Shown: positions 45,001 to 55,768, counted from the first letter of the stretch. The stretch is DNA of 64,000 bases from Ficedula albicollis (GCF_000247815.1 NC_021680.1:5400410-5464409); one strand, 5' to 3'. A program made the numbers and translations. The notes: generated by a model not told the origin, from the sequence alone.

Positions 45001-46050
45001 CACGGTAATGCCAGTCACCCCTGCAAACCAAGTATTACCAGACATCTTATCTCTCCATATGTTCCAAAAGTTGGGCTCTGTTTGTCATAAAATATCAGAT
45101 AAGATAATTCAATTGGCAAGATTCTGCAAGTGATGTGAGACATAATTTCCATTACTTCATTTTAGCAACCAATTCATTTCAGAAATGAAGTCAAGGTATT
45201 TCAAAATACTTTAAAAATTATTATTATATTAATAATAAATTATTTTGGATTATATTCAAAAATACTGCAGAAATAGAAGCATCTTTTGCTACCAGTTTTA
45301 TTTGACAATTTATAAAATGTGGGTTTGGTCTCTCAGATGTTTCCATTTAACAGAAAGCATTGATCAAACTCTCATTTCATAAGACCTCAGAGAGCAGAAT
45401 AAGAAATATCTCCAAGGAGGAAATTGCTCCAACTTCTCATTGAAGAAACAAACTTGGTTCTGGCCTGACTGATTTTTAAATCCGAAAACTGAGGGTGCAG
45501 TAAGGAGGAATTTGAAGGGAGGAAATATTAATATCAGAGTTGGAAAATAATTTTAGAGAAATTTTCAGTTTTCAGACAACACAGCCATGAGAAACATCAC
45601 AGCCAAAAAATGCTTTAAGTGGAGAGTGAGTGATCATCCAAAAGCATCTGTCATCTAGTGTCTTATTTGAACTCAACATGAGGGAAAAATAACATGTTCT
45701 AGCCATATAGTTATGTTATTAGTATCACATTGGTTCCTGTCTGTCAGCAGCTGTCCTAGAAAAGTGACATTTTAAAACAAAAAGTGAGACAGGTTAAAGA
45801 TAAAGGTGCAGCAAAGAGATGTTTGTTTTCCAGAGACTTATTATGGGGACACAAATAAATAGATAAAGATGCTGCCATCAATTGCAGCAGATAAATGCTG
45901 GAGAGACACCAAATGAGTGCCAGATTGGAAAATAATGCTGTGTACTGAGAGGAAAATTTGGGTTTTGATCATCAGAGTCTGCTGCTGCTCGGAGCCCTCA
46001 AGGATGTCCTCGAACCCCAGCTGAAGGGCTGTGCAAAAGCTCCACGTAGC
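45001..46050. other. Unannotated single-copy sequence
   Basis: AT-rich unique DNA; nothing recognised until the CTCF-like site. Confidence 0.5.
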
Positions 46051-46058
46051 TCCTCGAG

Positions 46059-46072
46059 TCACTAGATGGCAG
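46059..46072 (+). promoter_or_regulatory. CTCF-like core motif
   Basis: TCACTAGATGGCAG matches 13 of 14 positions of the CTCF core consensus CCASYAGRKGGCAS. It lies in non-repetitive sequence about 320 bp before the AGAGG array. Binding is inferred from sequence only. Confidence 0.45.
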
Positions 46073-46387
46073 AATCCTCTAATTAGTTCAGTGTCATTTG
46101 TTATTTAATCACCTCTGGAGACAAACCTGGTTCTCAGTTAGAGAGCAGTGCAGCAAATTATGCAGCAAACCACTAATCTTTGCTGCTCAACCCACTCCCA
46201 AGTTTTTAGCACTTTGTGTTTTTTCCCAGATGTTCCTTCAAAATATTTGATGTAAATGACTTTTAAGCAAGCACGTGGAGCTACACTAGTAGCTGGTTCA
46301 CATTTTCAAATTACTCAGAGGGGTTCAGAAGACAAATTTTAAGTGTTTATAAGAATTGTTCTCCAACACACACTGACATTTGATAAA

Positions 46388-46941
46388 AGAGGAGAGGAGA
46401 GGAGAGGAGAGGAGAGGAGAGGAGAGGAGAGGAGAGGAGAGGAGAGGAGAGGAGAGGAGAGGAGAGGAGAGGAGAGGAGAGGAGAGGAGAGGAGAGGAGA
46501 GGAGAGGAGAGGAGAGGAGAGGAGAGGAGAGGAGAGGAGAGGAGAGGAGAGGAGAGGAGAGGAGAGGAGAGGAGAGGAGAGGAGAGGAGAGGAGAGGAGA
46601 GGAGAGGAGAGGAGAGGAGAGGAGAGGAGAGGAGAGGAGAGGAGAGGAGAGGAGAGGAGAGGAGAGGAGAGGAGAGGAGAGGAGAGGAGAGGAGAGGAGA
46701 GGAGAGGAGAGGAGAGGAGAGGAGAGGAGAGGAGAGGAGAGGAGAGGAGAGGAGAGGAGAGGAGAGGAGAGGAGAGGAGAGGAGAGGAGAGGAGAGGAGA
46801 GGAGAGGAGAGGAGAGGAGAGGAGAGGAGAGGAGAGGAGAGGAGAGGAGAGGAGAGGAGAGGAGAGGAGAGGAGAGGAGAGGAGAGGAGAGGAGAGGAGA
46901 GGAGAGGAGAGGAGAGGAGAGGAGAGGAGAGGAGAGGAGAG
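46388..46941. repeat. Long perfect microsatellite (AGAGG)~111
   Basis: 554 bp of AGAGG pentamer, with no interruption seen up to the last partial unit. The plus strand is pure purine, as in the AAGG array 5 kb upstream. The motif is stop-free in all six frames, which explains overlapping frames of 190-227 codons (RGEER or PLLSS repeats). None is a gene. Confidence 0.98.
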
Positions 46942-47030
46942 AAAACAACGAGTGAAGAAGCCCTATGTGATTGCTGCAGAATCCTCAGTGGCACAGACAC
47001 AGGCTGTCTAATGCAGCAGGCAGTCTTCAT

Positions 47031-47275
47031 TTATTCATTTTTAATAAATGACTCAGCAGCGTTTACAATGCAACCAGCATTTTGAGGTGACAGCTGCAAT
47101 ATTTATCAAGGTGACATGAAACATCACTGAGAAGCCTCACGTGGCTTTTGCATCATCCACTTGTGACTTTTCTAAGAAGCTGACTGACTATTAATTGGAG
47201 AACAGTTAACATGGCTCAAATAATGAGATTTACTAACAATTATGGCTAAGCAAAATTCCTTGCAATTTTTTGCTA
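47031..47275. promoter_or_regulatory. Candidate enhancer (AP-1/MARE, E-box, C/EBP-ATF sites)
   Basis: Single-copy sequence with TGACTCAGCA (47049-47058, an antioxidant-response/MAF-type AP-1 site), TCAAGGTGACA (about 47107), an E-box CACGTG (47138-47143), TTGCATCA (47148-47155, C/EBP-ATF composite) and ATTAATTGG (about 47191). It begins about 90 bp after the AGAGG array. The motifs are seen directly; enhancer function is inferred. Confidence 0.33.
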
Positions 47276-48004
47276 GGTGCTGGACTGTCTCTGTTAAATG
47301 CAGACAAAAAAACTTGGGACACTAATTTATTGCTATGCAAGTGGGAGTTTCTTTCTTCTTATTTTCCCCTCTATATCAGCAGCAATCTGCATAATCAGTA
47401 CAACTTGCTGGACTGGTAAAAAAATAAAACCTGACCTGGCAAAATTAAATCATTGGGTTATCAAAGTGAATCAGCTCCAAGCAAAAGGTCAGAGAGGGAA
47501 GTGGCAGCCAAGAGATGAAGGTGAAAGGACTGTCCACTCTGGAGGGGGAATGTGCTGGATTAGCACAAGTGAATTTTTACTGGAATGTCTATTTTATGTA
47601 AGTCAGAGCAGGAGACTCCAGACTCTGATAATACATGAACTCTTGAATTTGAAGTTCCTGAATTCCTAAGTAGGACACTACTTCTGCAAACTTTCCGGGA
47701 GAGTCAATTGACAAAAAAAAGAATCCAGTAATTTGATATTTGCACAGGTTTTGCAATACTCCTTGAAAGTTTGGATTGTACTGTTATATTTCTGCTTTAA
47801 CTCTGTTCTCGAAACACATCAGGAATTCCAGAGTGCAGTGTTACCCTATCCAAGAAGAATTAAATGTGCTGTGAGAGGATTTAGTAACAGGGGACACAGA
47901 TGTGATGCTCAGAACCTCCCTTACCTTCAGCCAGGGCTAGAGAGGTCCCAGATCCCTGAGCTTGGTGAAAAAGTTTGGGGGAGGATTTAGCAGCAATAGA
48001 TGTA
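47276..48004. other. Unannotated single-copy sequence
   Basis: A 123-codon plus-strand frame (47298-47669) has no recognisable domain. The last part may already belong to the CR1 copy that follows. Confidence 0.45.
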
Positions 48005-48400
48005 GAGAGACTCAGAGTTTACTTGAGACATCTTAACCTGTGGAAGTCTGTGGGACCCCCTGAGCTCTGGGGACAGCGGGAGATCTGGAAATTCTCCATT
48101 TGATACCATTCCTTGTCACCTTTGATAGACTGGGGAGGTGCTTTGCCAGTAAGAGAAGGAAGAGTCAGTTACCTTTAAAACAGGTCAAAAGGACATTCAG
48201 GGAGCTGTGAGAGGGTCAGTCCCACCTTGGTCCCTGGGAAATCAAGGAGCAAATCCTCATGAAAATGTTTCTGGACACAAGGCAGAGAAGAACGTGGCTG
48301 GGAGCAGCCAACATGGGCTTACCAAGCTTGCCAAAGATAAATCAGGCCTGACCAACCTGATTGCTTTATAGGATAAAAAGATTTGGTCATAGGCAGAAGG
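48005..48400 (+). mobile_element. CR1 ORF2 remnant (reverse transcriptase N-terminal part)
   Basis: Motifs in order are the gaagtctgtgggacc block, cagttacctttaaaacaggt, gtcagtcccaccttggtccc (the VSLT-V-PGK-type segment) and gccaacatgggcttaccaag (the H/MGF-KG segment), then aggcctgaccaacctgattg. These follow the CR1 reverse transcriptase domain order. Frameshifts and stops make it inactive. It continues, in ORF2 order, from where the 17190 remnant stops, but is a separate insertion. Confidence 0.85.
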
Positions 48401-49418
48401 CAGACCAGTGAGGAATTGGAGCACTATGGTGTGCTGAGAGAACCACGAGCCAGCTCTAAATTTTAAAACTGAACATTTTAAAATTCGATGATTTACAACA
48501 CCTTTGGTTTGGCAGGTTAGTTCTTATGCTCATTAATTACCAGTACTTAGAGTTATTAATCAACATCACTGTGCAGACAAAGCTGTTACTCTAGCCTTTT
48601 AAGCACCCCAGCACCACTGGGCTGGGGTGGGCAGCACAACAATCCTGCTTGGAGTCAGTGCTGGAGGTCAAGGTTATGAGGCTTGAGAGCTCTTGGATGG
48701 AGAAGCCAGAACTACAGCAGGCTGCTGGATTACTTCTCCCTCACTCCCTGATCTTTTGATGTCATTCATGCTTTTATCTCTCCTGAAGTGATGAACTGAC
48801 TACTCCTTTCACTGCTTATTTTATATTTGCTTTTGGTAGCTCAGTCTCTTGGCTGCTGGGTGGGATGTTCTGCCTCTTTGCTCATCTTGTCCTTTATCTC
48901 AGAGTGGCTTGTTTTCCAGCTGTGCCTTGGGCACACCTGCACACACCTTTGCTCCTCTGGTTGCTCCACTACTCACACGAGTATTTGAAATATTCCCACA
49001 TTTTGTCTGGCTTTGCCATAACATTTACAAAGTGCTGCTACACTGTAATAAATTAGGATGCTAATATTTGGCTCCAAGGCAAAGTAGTATTAATTATATC
49101 CTGATTGATGAACTTCTAATTTATATGTGGCTGCTGCTCTCTGTGAAATGCAGGGTTTGAAAATTATTGTGTAGAAGCCCATCAGTGCAGAACAATTCCA
49201 CTTTATTCTAAAAACAGAGATGATTATTCCCAAAATATTCTGAGACAAATACCAAAGAGGGTGTGTTCAGATCCCTGTGTTTTGACCAATACCTTGAACT
49301 ACACATTATGTATCTGGAAAATTTGGCTCTGTACCACAACAGCAGACAGATACAGTCATAACTCAGTCATAATTTTGGCTATAATTTGGATAATTTCATT
49401 ATAATACCTGCCCATGAT
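48401..49418. other. Unannotated single-copy sequence
   Basis: Nothing recognised. The part at 48600-48960 is somewhat GC-richer but has no domain. Confidence 0.5.
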
Positions 49419-49500
49419 GTGAAGGGGTCTCTGCCCATGGTGGGGATTTGGAACTAGAAGATCTTTCAGTTCCTTTCCAACCCAAACCAATCATTCCAAT
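49419..49500 (+). mobile_element. CR1 LINE 3' tip
   Basis: The pattern ggtctctgcccatggtgggg, then ttggaactagaagatctttc and cctttccaacccaaacc. It is about 80 bp and diverged. Confidence 0.88.
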
Positions 49501-50123
49501 ATTTCATTGGGAAACTCAAGCTGCATTGATATAGATGCTTGGATAATATATCATAGTGTTACAGGTGTTGAATTACATTAGATACTAGATTTTAGATATT
49601 AGATTTGTTAGGCATTTTGGGTAATAGAATCCTACAGTCCTGCTACCTTTATTGAATGAAATGTTGCCAAGTCTCATTATTTTATCACCAATTTTCAGCT
49701 CTGTTGTTTTATCCTTAAGCCACCAAATACTGTATTAGATGATTATGTGGAAGGTTCCTACCTTTTAAAATTAAAAATAAGAATGTCCAACATTCACTGT
49801 TATAAAAATCAACCTGAAGGGAGATAAAAGGGCTTCCATACCTCCTCAAATCTTGTTTTGGTTCCTTAGGCTCCTTGAAGTGGTCAGAGTGTGGTGGGTG
49901 CCCATGTGATATTCTTCATCCCGGCAGTTGGTCTTGGAATCCCAACATGAGAATTATATCTCTTATAGATTAGTCCATCGTTAGTCCTGTCACTCCAGGC
50001 CCTTGAAGAAAGTTTCTCTCTGTCTTTCTCCTAGGCTGAATAAGAACTACCATGAATATTATTCTAAAACAAAATTATTTGAACAATACATAAATATTTC
50101 CCTTCTTCAAAGGTTTCTTCGTT
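49501..50123. other. Unannotated single-copy sequence
   Basis: AT-rich unique DNA; nothing recognised. Confidence 0.5.
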
Positions 50124-50832
50124 AACTTCAGATTGAACAGGCAGAAACTCACTTTGGAGGGGGCTTGGAGCAACCTGGTCCAGTAGAAGGTTTCCCTGCC
50201 CATGGCAGTGGTGGAATTAGAGGAGTTTTAAGGTCCCTTCAAACCCAAATCATTCTGGGATTCTCTGATTTTATATATATATATATATATAGGTTAAAAA
50301 TTGAGATTTCCAGGGTAGATCTACAGACAGAGAAAGCTTTCATTTTCTTCATATAATGCAGACAAAGGGATGAGATAAAAAAAATTTCCCATCTTCAGAG
50401 GAAAAGAAAATGCCTCTTCTTCCTTTCATGGCTTTTTTGGTACTCATTTTAAAAGCATTCATGGGAAACAAGTGAAGAGGTGAAAGATTACTAACTGTAT
50501 ATCCATTTTATTGCAACTTCTGAAACACATTATTGCCTCCTGAATTGTGGAATGACAGGCAACCAGAAGAAGGAAAAAAGAAAAAGAAAAGGGGGAAAAA
50601 ATCCAGCAAGGAAAAGACAGTCTGTTTTAAAATACTAGGATAAGATATATTGGAGAGCCTCCGGTTATGAGGAGAATGAAGATTTTGCAGAGCAGTTCCA
50701 GTCCTGTTTCCACATTTGTAGATAAAGCTTTTCTGTGTCCTCAAAGCTCAGAGGGGGCTCAGCATGGTGATGAAGGAGCCCTAAAGCAGCAGGAAATTGG
50801 AGCTGCCCAGGCCCCAGGGGGATGCACAGAGT
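50124..50832. repeat. Long direct repeat, copy 1 (about 709 bp, left of ERV LTR)
   Basis: It begins aacttcagattgaacaggca and ends gatgcacagagt, directly abutting the LTR. It matches 51254-51956 with few differences: two fewer TA units in copy 2, g/a in ccagggtag, a 4-bp indel near acagacagagaaag, and c/g in gcagcagg. It includes a CR1 tip and a (TA)n run. Divergence of this size is what two alleles would show. Confidence 0.95.
50156..50270 (+). mobile_element. CR1 LINE 3' tip (in direct repeat copy 1)
   Basis: The blocks gggcttggagcaacctggtc, then gtttccctgcccatggcagt, then aaggtcccttcaaacccaaa and cattctgggattctctga, followed by a (TA)n run at about 50272-50291. Confidence 0.92.
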
Positions 50833-51176
50833 TGTTGCATTTTAGGTGTTGCTTGGGGTGAAATCAGCAGGAGGCCTTTGCAGGGTGTTACAAAGATGTT
50901 TATTTCAGCCACGCCACATTGTCCAGGGTTCGGGAGAAAAAAGGCCCTAAGGCTTATCAGGGTACAGATTTAGTACATGGGATGAGCAGGCGGGGAAATC
51001 CTTAGGGACCAATTATTAGGAAACACGAAGGTAACTTAAGGGAAGGGCCGAAACAAATGACCAACAAGAAATTAGGATGGGAGTGACCAAAGGCTGGGAG
51101 AGAACACGGGGTTGCTTTAGGGAACAAAACAGGGGTTGCATTCCTTAGTTAGGAATTCCTTTGGCGGTCCTTCACA
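50833..51176 (-). mobile_element. Endogenous retrovirus 3' LTR, minus strand (344 bp)
   Basis: On the minus strand it starts TGTGAAGGACCGCC and ends ATGCAACA, giving the TG...CA ends typical of LTRs. The polyadenylation signal AATAAA (minus) is at 50899-50904, about 65 bp before the end. Immediately upstream on the minus strand is a polypurine tract, which marks this as the 3' LTR, not the 5' one. CpG and GC content exceed the surroundings. The presumed target-site copy on its outer side is gagt or agagt (50828-50832); the other copy cannot be seen because the rest of the provirus is absent. Confidence 0.85.
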
Positions 51177-51253
51177 ACTCCCCTTTTCTTTATTAATTAA
51201 GAAGGCTTTTTTAAAGTTAAATGGTTGAGGTTACTAAAAAGCACAAAATAAAA
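51177..51253 (-). mobile_element. ERV internal stub with polypurine tract
   Basis: The minus-strand sequence AAAGAAAAGGGGAGT (51177-51191) directly precedes the LTR, the position of the retroviral polypurine tract. About 60 bp of further internal sequence (AT-rich, no coding content) follow before the element ends abruptly at the second copy of the flank. No gag, pol or env is present. Confidence 0.75.
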
Positions 51254-51956
51254 AACTTCAGATTGAACAGGCAGAAACTCACTTTGGAGGGGGCTTGGAG
51301 CAACCTGGTCCAGTAGAAGGTTTCCCTGCCCATGGCAGTGGTGGAATTAGAGGAGTTTTAAGGTCCCTTCAAACCCAAATCATTCTGGGATTCTCTGATT
51401 TTATATATATATATATATAGGTTAAAAATTGAGATTTCCAAGGTAGATCTACAGACAAAGCTTTCATTTTCTTCATATAATGCAGACAAAGGGATGAGAT
51501 AAAAAAAATTTCCCATCTTCAGAGGAAAAGAAAATGCCTCTTCTTCCTTTCATGGCTTTTTTGGTACTCATTTTAAAAGCATTCATGGGAAACAAGTGAA
51601 GAGGTGAAAGATTACTAACTGTATATCCATTTTATTGCAACTTCTGAAACACATTATTGCCTCCTGAATTGTGGAATGACAGGCAACCAGAAGAAGGAAA
51701 AAAGAAAAAGAAAAGGGGGAAAAAATCCAGCAAGGAAAAGACAGTCTGTTTTAAAATACTAGGATAAGATATATTGGAGAGCCTCCGGTTATGAGGAGAA
51801 TGAAGATTTTGCAGAGCAGTTCCAGTCCTGTTTCCACATTTGTAGATAAAGCTTTTCTGTGTCCTCAAAGCTCAGAGGGGGCTCAGCATGGTGATGAAGG
51901 AGCCCTAAAGCAGGAGGAAATTGGAGCTGCCCAGGCCCCAGGGGGATGCACAGAGT
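51254..51956. repeat. Long direct repeat, copy 2 (about 703 bp, right of ERV stub)
   Basis: Second copy of 50124-50832 at an offset of about 1130 bp. At its right end (gatgcacagagt) it continues into unique sequence (cagtttgctcaaatttga) instead of an LTR, so copy 2 looks like the empty, pre-insertion form of the site. It contains its own CR1 tip at 51286-51399. Confidence 0.95.
51286..51399 (+). mobile_element. CR1 LINE 3' tip (in direct repeat copy 2)
   Basis: Same element as at 50156-50270, duplicated with its flank; the following (TA)n run is slightly shorter. Confidence 0.92.
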
Positions 51957-53299
51957 CAGTTTGCTCAAATTTGACAATTACTCCTGTGCCCAAGCACCCG
52001 GATTTCAGGGATGTAGGAAAGTGCTCGTTTCACGAACAGGAAAGACCCTAATAAACCCAGCACTGCAAGAACTGCACTTACCTGCCTTGCTTCCCCTAAA
52101 CCCAGGGGGAAATGTGACTGGGAGAGCCTTTGGAGTGCCTGGAAAGAGCTCTGCTGTGAATGGAAGCTGCACGGATGTCCCATGTAAATACCTGCCCAGG
52201 TGAGCTCTGCTGGGCACCCCAGTGCAGCAGGGAGGGGCTGTTCCAGCCACTGCATCCAGAAAAGCCCAATCCTCTTGGTGCTGGGAGAGAGAACATGGAA
52301 TATGCAGTAGTGGTGCTGGCAGTGATACTCTGGGAGAACTGGGAGAGCAGGCTTTGCCTTGCTCTTTCAGGCAAAATAACAAAATATTTTGTCAGGTCAG
52401 GTTCACAGAAACATATTGGTGACTGCACACAACGCCACGGGGTCTTGTTTAGTAAACACTGAGGCTCTAATTGGTGGTTCTCAAATAGGCACAGCACCAG
52501 TGGCCACTGGAGGGCTCAAAAACAGCTTGGGAATTGTTATCCCAGGCCCTGGGCTCTGCTCAGCCACCAAGGAGGAGACCTAAATGTCATCACACACCTG
52601 GGAGTGAATATTATCACTTGAAAGATTTGCAATAAAAATGTTTTCCTTTATCCTGGTCTAAACCTTTTTAAGGAAAAATAAAGGCAAATATTAACGCATG
52701 GAAATTCTACCATTTTCACAGCACAGCAGAGTAAGGGGCAATGTCACCAGAGAAGTGTGGCTTCCGTTAAATCAGATCATTACAAATTGGTATTTTATTC
52801 TTTTATTTCTTGACTGTCAGAAAGCCTGGACAAACTCTGGATTTAAGAGGAAGAGGTTAACTAAGTAGATATTTAATAGTCTTGTGGCATGAAGGAGATA
52901 TGTCTTACCTAGGTGTTATAAAATAATATCTCATGCATTTTTACATGAAAAGAAGTGAAAGGTACCAACAGATTTTTCTGGGAATTGCTGTCACCTCTGG
53001 GTTATTAATCACCTTTATAAAGCAGCACTCAGATAACTGTTTGGATGAAGTTAAACAAGTCCATTTAGGAAGTACATTGACAATATCAGTCAAAAATATT
53101 ATCAGCTGCCAAGGCTGTGATATCTGCAGTGCAAAGCCAGGTTATATTTAACACTGGGAGCTGAAAGGGTCTTATTCAGATGGGAATCCACCATACTAAA
53201 AAACACAGGAACTTGGAGTGTGAGAAGGATGATACTCTCCATGTTGAGTTGAAATTTTAAATACCAAATTTGAAATATAAAAATGCAAAGTTTAGGGGG
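51957..53299. other. Single-copy sequence with GC-richer part at 52.0-52.6 kb
   Basis: The first 600 bp are GC-richer, carry a perfect minus-strand splice-donor consensus (CAG/GTAAGT, reversed at 52076-52084) and a plus-strand CAG/GTGAGC at about 52198-52206. Frames of up to 133 codons match no family I recognise. The rest is AT-rich with nothing recognised. Confidence 0.4.
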
Positions 53300-53571
53300 T
53301 GTTTTGGTTTGAAAGACAGGTGTTTGTTAAGAAAAGGGGAGCCTCTCTTGAAATGGAAAATGTAAACCCCCTTCCTCCAAATTATTATAATTTTGAAATT
53401 AAGGAGCTCTCAGGTAATGATATGGGAATAGGAGTAATAGTTCTTTACCAGAAAAATAAAAAATAAACTAAAAATACAGTAACACAAAGAAAGCAACAAG
53501 ACACTGCCAGAGTCAGAATCCAAGCTGACACCCCGTCAGTCAGTCAGGGTGTTGGCAGCAGTGCCATTCAA
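53300..53571 (-). mobile_element. Songbird ERV LTR fragment
   Basis: Read on the plus strand it contains tgttttggtttgaaagacag, then ggaaaatgtaaacccccttc, then aaattattataattttgaaa, then aaggagctctcaggtaatga and caagacactgccagagtcag. This order fits a high-copy songbird LTR family as I know it. The minus-strand orientation is inferred from where other copies carry AATAAA. The far edge is not identifiable. Confidence 0.6.
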
Positions 53572-53681
53572 TCTCCCCCAGAGATAAGGGTCACTGCCCC
53601 ACCTGCTTTCAACAGCTGGTGATAGAATACATACTTTTGGTTACATCCTGCTTTGCAAGCCAAGACGGGTGGAAAAGACAA

Positions 53682-53770
53682 TTCTTATTCTTTTCTTTCA
53701 TTTTTTTCTTTGTCATTTTTCTTTTTCCCCTTCCCCTTCCCTCCTTCCATTCTCCTTCCCCTTCCCATTC
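53682..53770. repeat. Polypyrimidine tract
   Basis: A T/C-rich run (ttctttt, cccttccccttcc units) of about 90 bp with few interruptions. Confidence 0.85.
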
Positions 53771-54380
53771 AAATCTTGATCATTAATTTCAAAATTTATT
53801 AAGTAATTTTTATTAATTCACTTGTATAAATATGTACTTATGTGTAAAATAGAAATCTGCATCCATAGGTATATGTTAAAATATTTTATATTTATGAGTA
53901 TTTATAACCTTTAAACATAAATATAGAGGGAAAGATATGTTCTGGGAGGGCTTTGAAGTCCTTCTGAGCTCTGGAAGGTGTCAGTCCCAGAAAGTTTTGG
54001 CAGCACCTGGAGCACAGCCATGGCCTGTAGCAGGGCTGGGATGAGGTTCCCTTGGGGTCATTGTCTTCCTCTGTCTGTTTAATCTTCAAGTTATTAAACA
54101 TTGTGGTTATTCTCCTCAGCTCTTTATTTGTGCCTGCAGCCAACAATGAAAGTCAGAAAAAATTAATCAAGAGAGATGTTTGACTGCCTTCTTTAGTCCT
54201 TTTTCCAATGAGAAATTAATTGGGCAGACACTTCTTTAAAGAGCAAGATCAAAGATGCTGAGTGCTGCAATCATGAAATCCATTCAATAACACAAGTGAT
54301 AAAGAGCCAGGATATTTCTTGCCATACCAATCACACACTCACACCTCCCAAACTGATCTAAAGAGTCAAATAGGAAAAAC
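53771..54380. other. Unannotated AT-rich sequence
   Basis: Nothing recognised; a 84-codon minus-strand frame (53892-54146) matches no family. Confidence 0.5.
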
Positions 54381-54577
54381 CAAAATCAAACACACACAGA
54401 AAAAAAAACCAAAAAAACCAAACCAAACCAAAAAATAAAATCAAACACACACAGAAAAAAACAAAAAACCAAAAAAACCAACAAAATCAAACACACACAG
54501 AAAAAAAAACCAAAAAAACCAAACCAAACCAAAAAACAAACAAACAAACAAACAAACAAAACAACAGAAAAACCCCA
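54381..54577. repeat. A/C-rich minisatellite, three units plus (CAAA)n
   Basis: A unit starting aaaatcaaacacacacagaa recurs at 54382, 54437 and 54483 (spacings 55 and 46 bp), with internal ccaaaccaaa blocks of variable number. It ends in a (CAAA)n run at about 54536-54560. Confidence 0.9.
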
Positions 54578-55768
54578 AACCTAATTCAGATTATGGGGAT
54601 GCAAAATAGCAAAATATTGCAAATGATTCTTCTGATAGGAATCTTTCTAAAAACAAATGAAGCCATCCCTGACAAAATTTGAACTGTTCAAAAATAATAA
54701 TGCAATATCAGGGAAGGAAAAATAGGAAAGGTTTTTGGGAATGAACTCATTCATATGTCCACAGTAATTGCACAGGTATGGAAAAATATAAACATATCTC
54801 ATCCTAAGTGGGAAAAAAAATGGGTCCAAAAGTGTTGAAAATATGAGGATACAGTGGCGTAGCTAGCTGATAGGAAAATACAGGAAATATAAAAGATTTA
54901 AAATGGCTTAAGGAGAATAGTTGGTTCTATCAGTGGAAGGCAGTTTCTTGTTCTCCAAAATACAAATTTATATTTTATGCCTATTCAAATCCTTCATTTA
55001 TAATATTAGAACCGCCTTGCATTTGCTTGGAGATGGAAACACACAACATTTTTGTGCATCTCAAATGAAAAACAGGGTATAGATCTACAGCATCTATGAA
55101 AATAATGTAAATCGAGTTAAATCATTAAATCTATGAAAAAAAAGTATTTTCAAAATGTGCTTCAGTGTTTAGCCAAAAAAAAATCATCAATAATATGCTA
55201 AGATTTTCTTGTTCTGGGTAAAAGTATATTTGAAATTGTTATTTGGTTAAAATTGCAATAAGGTTAGTATAAACAGTGAAGTTCTTTACCCTATATTTTC
55301 CTGGTTATATATCATGAACTTCCTGATTAATACAGTTTTCCACGAATGATTTTTTTCCTAGAAACAAAATCTCACTTTGGTAATTTCTTGTTTTATTTCC
55401 AAATGTGAATTGTATCATTTGCTCCACAATGTGTATTGGAAACCTTGTCTGGCAGTGTGTTACTAAATCAAAGTTGATTCATAATTAAAACAAGTATTAA
55501 CAACTGCTGCCACATAACTCAGCCTGTTACATTCCTTCCCTGAAAGAAAATAAAAGTCATGTCATGCATTGTTTATTCTTGAAAGGGAAAAATTTATTAC
55601 ACTCACAGTCTTCCCTTGTAATAGCTTTTAGAGCAAATAACTTTATTTTCATCTCATTTTTGTAGTGGAAACTGAAGTTCCATATGCATTTTCAGTGACA
55701 GCAATATAAAATATCCTGAGGCATTTTTCCAGTCCCGTTTGTGGTGCAGTTCTGCTGGAGTTTAAATG
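54578..55768. other. Unannotated AT-rich sequence
   Basis: Unique AT-rich DNA; nothing recognised. Confidence 0.5.

Noticed and set aside
46325..47030. Four overlapping open frames of 191-227 codons (RGEER or PLLSS repeats)
   Set aside because: The AGAGG pentamer has no stop codon in any frame; these are not genes.
47298..47669. Plus-strand frame of 123 codons with a hydrophobic N-terminus
   Set aside because: No family resemblance, no Kozak or splice context, and the length is within chance expectation for 64 kb of AT-rich DNA.
52096..52497. Minus-strand frame of 133 codons near a donor-like splice site
   Set aside because: Not recognisable as a protein. The splice-like strings are kept as a low-interest finding, but a gene call is not supported.
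54381..54577. Regularly spaced A/C-rich units that superficially look like a CRISPR array
   Set aside because: Unit spacing is uneven, the spacers are themselves low-complexity, and the genome is vertebrate.
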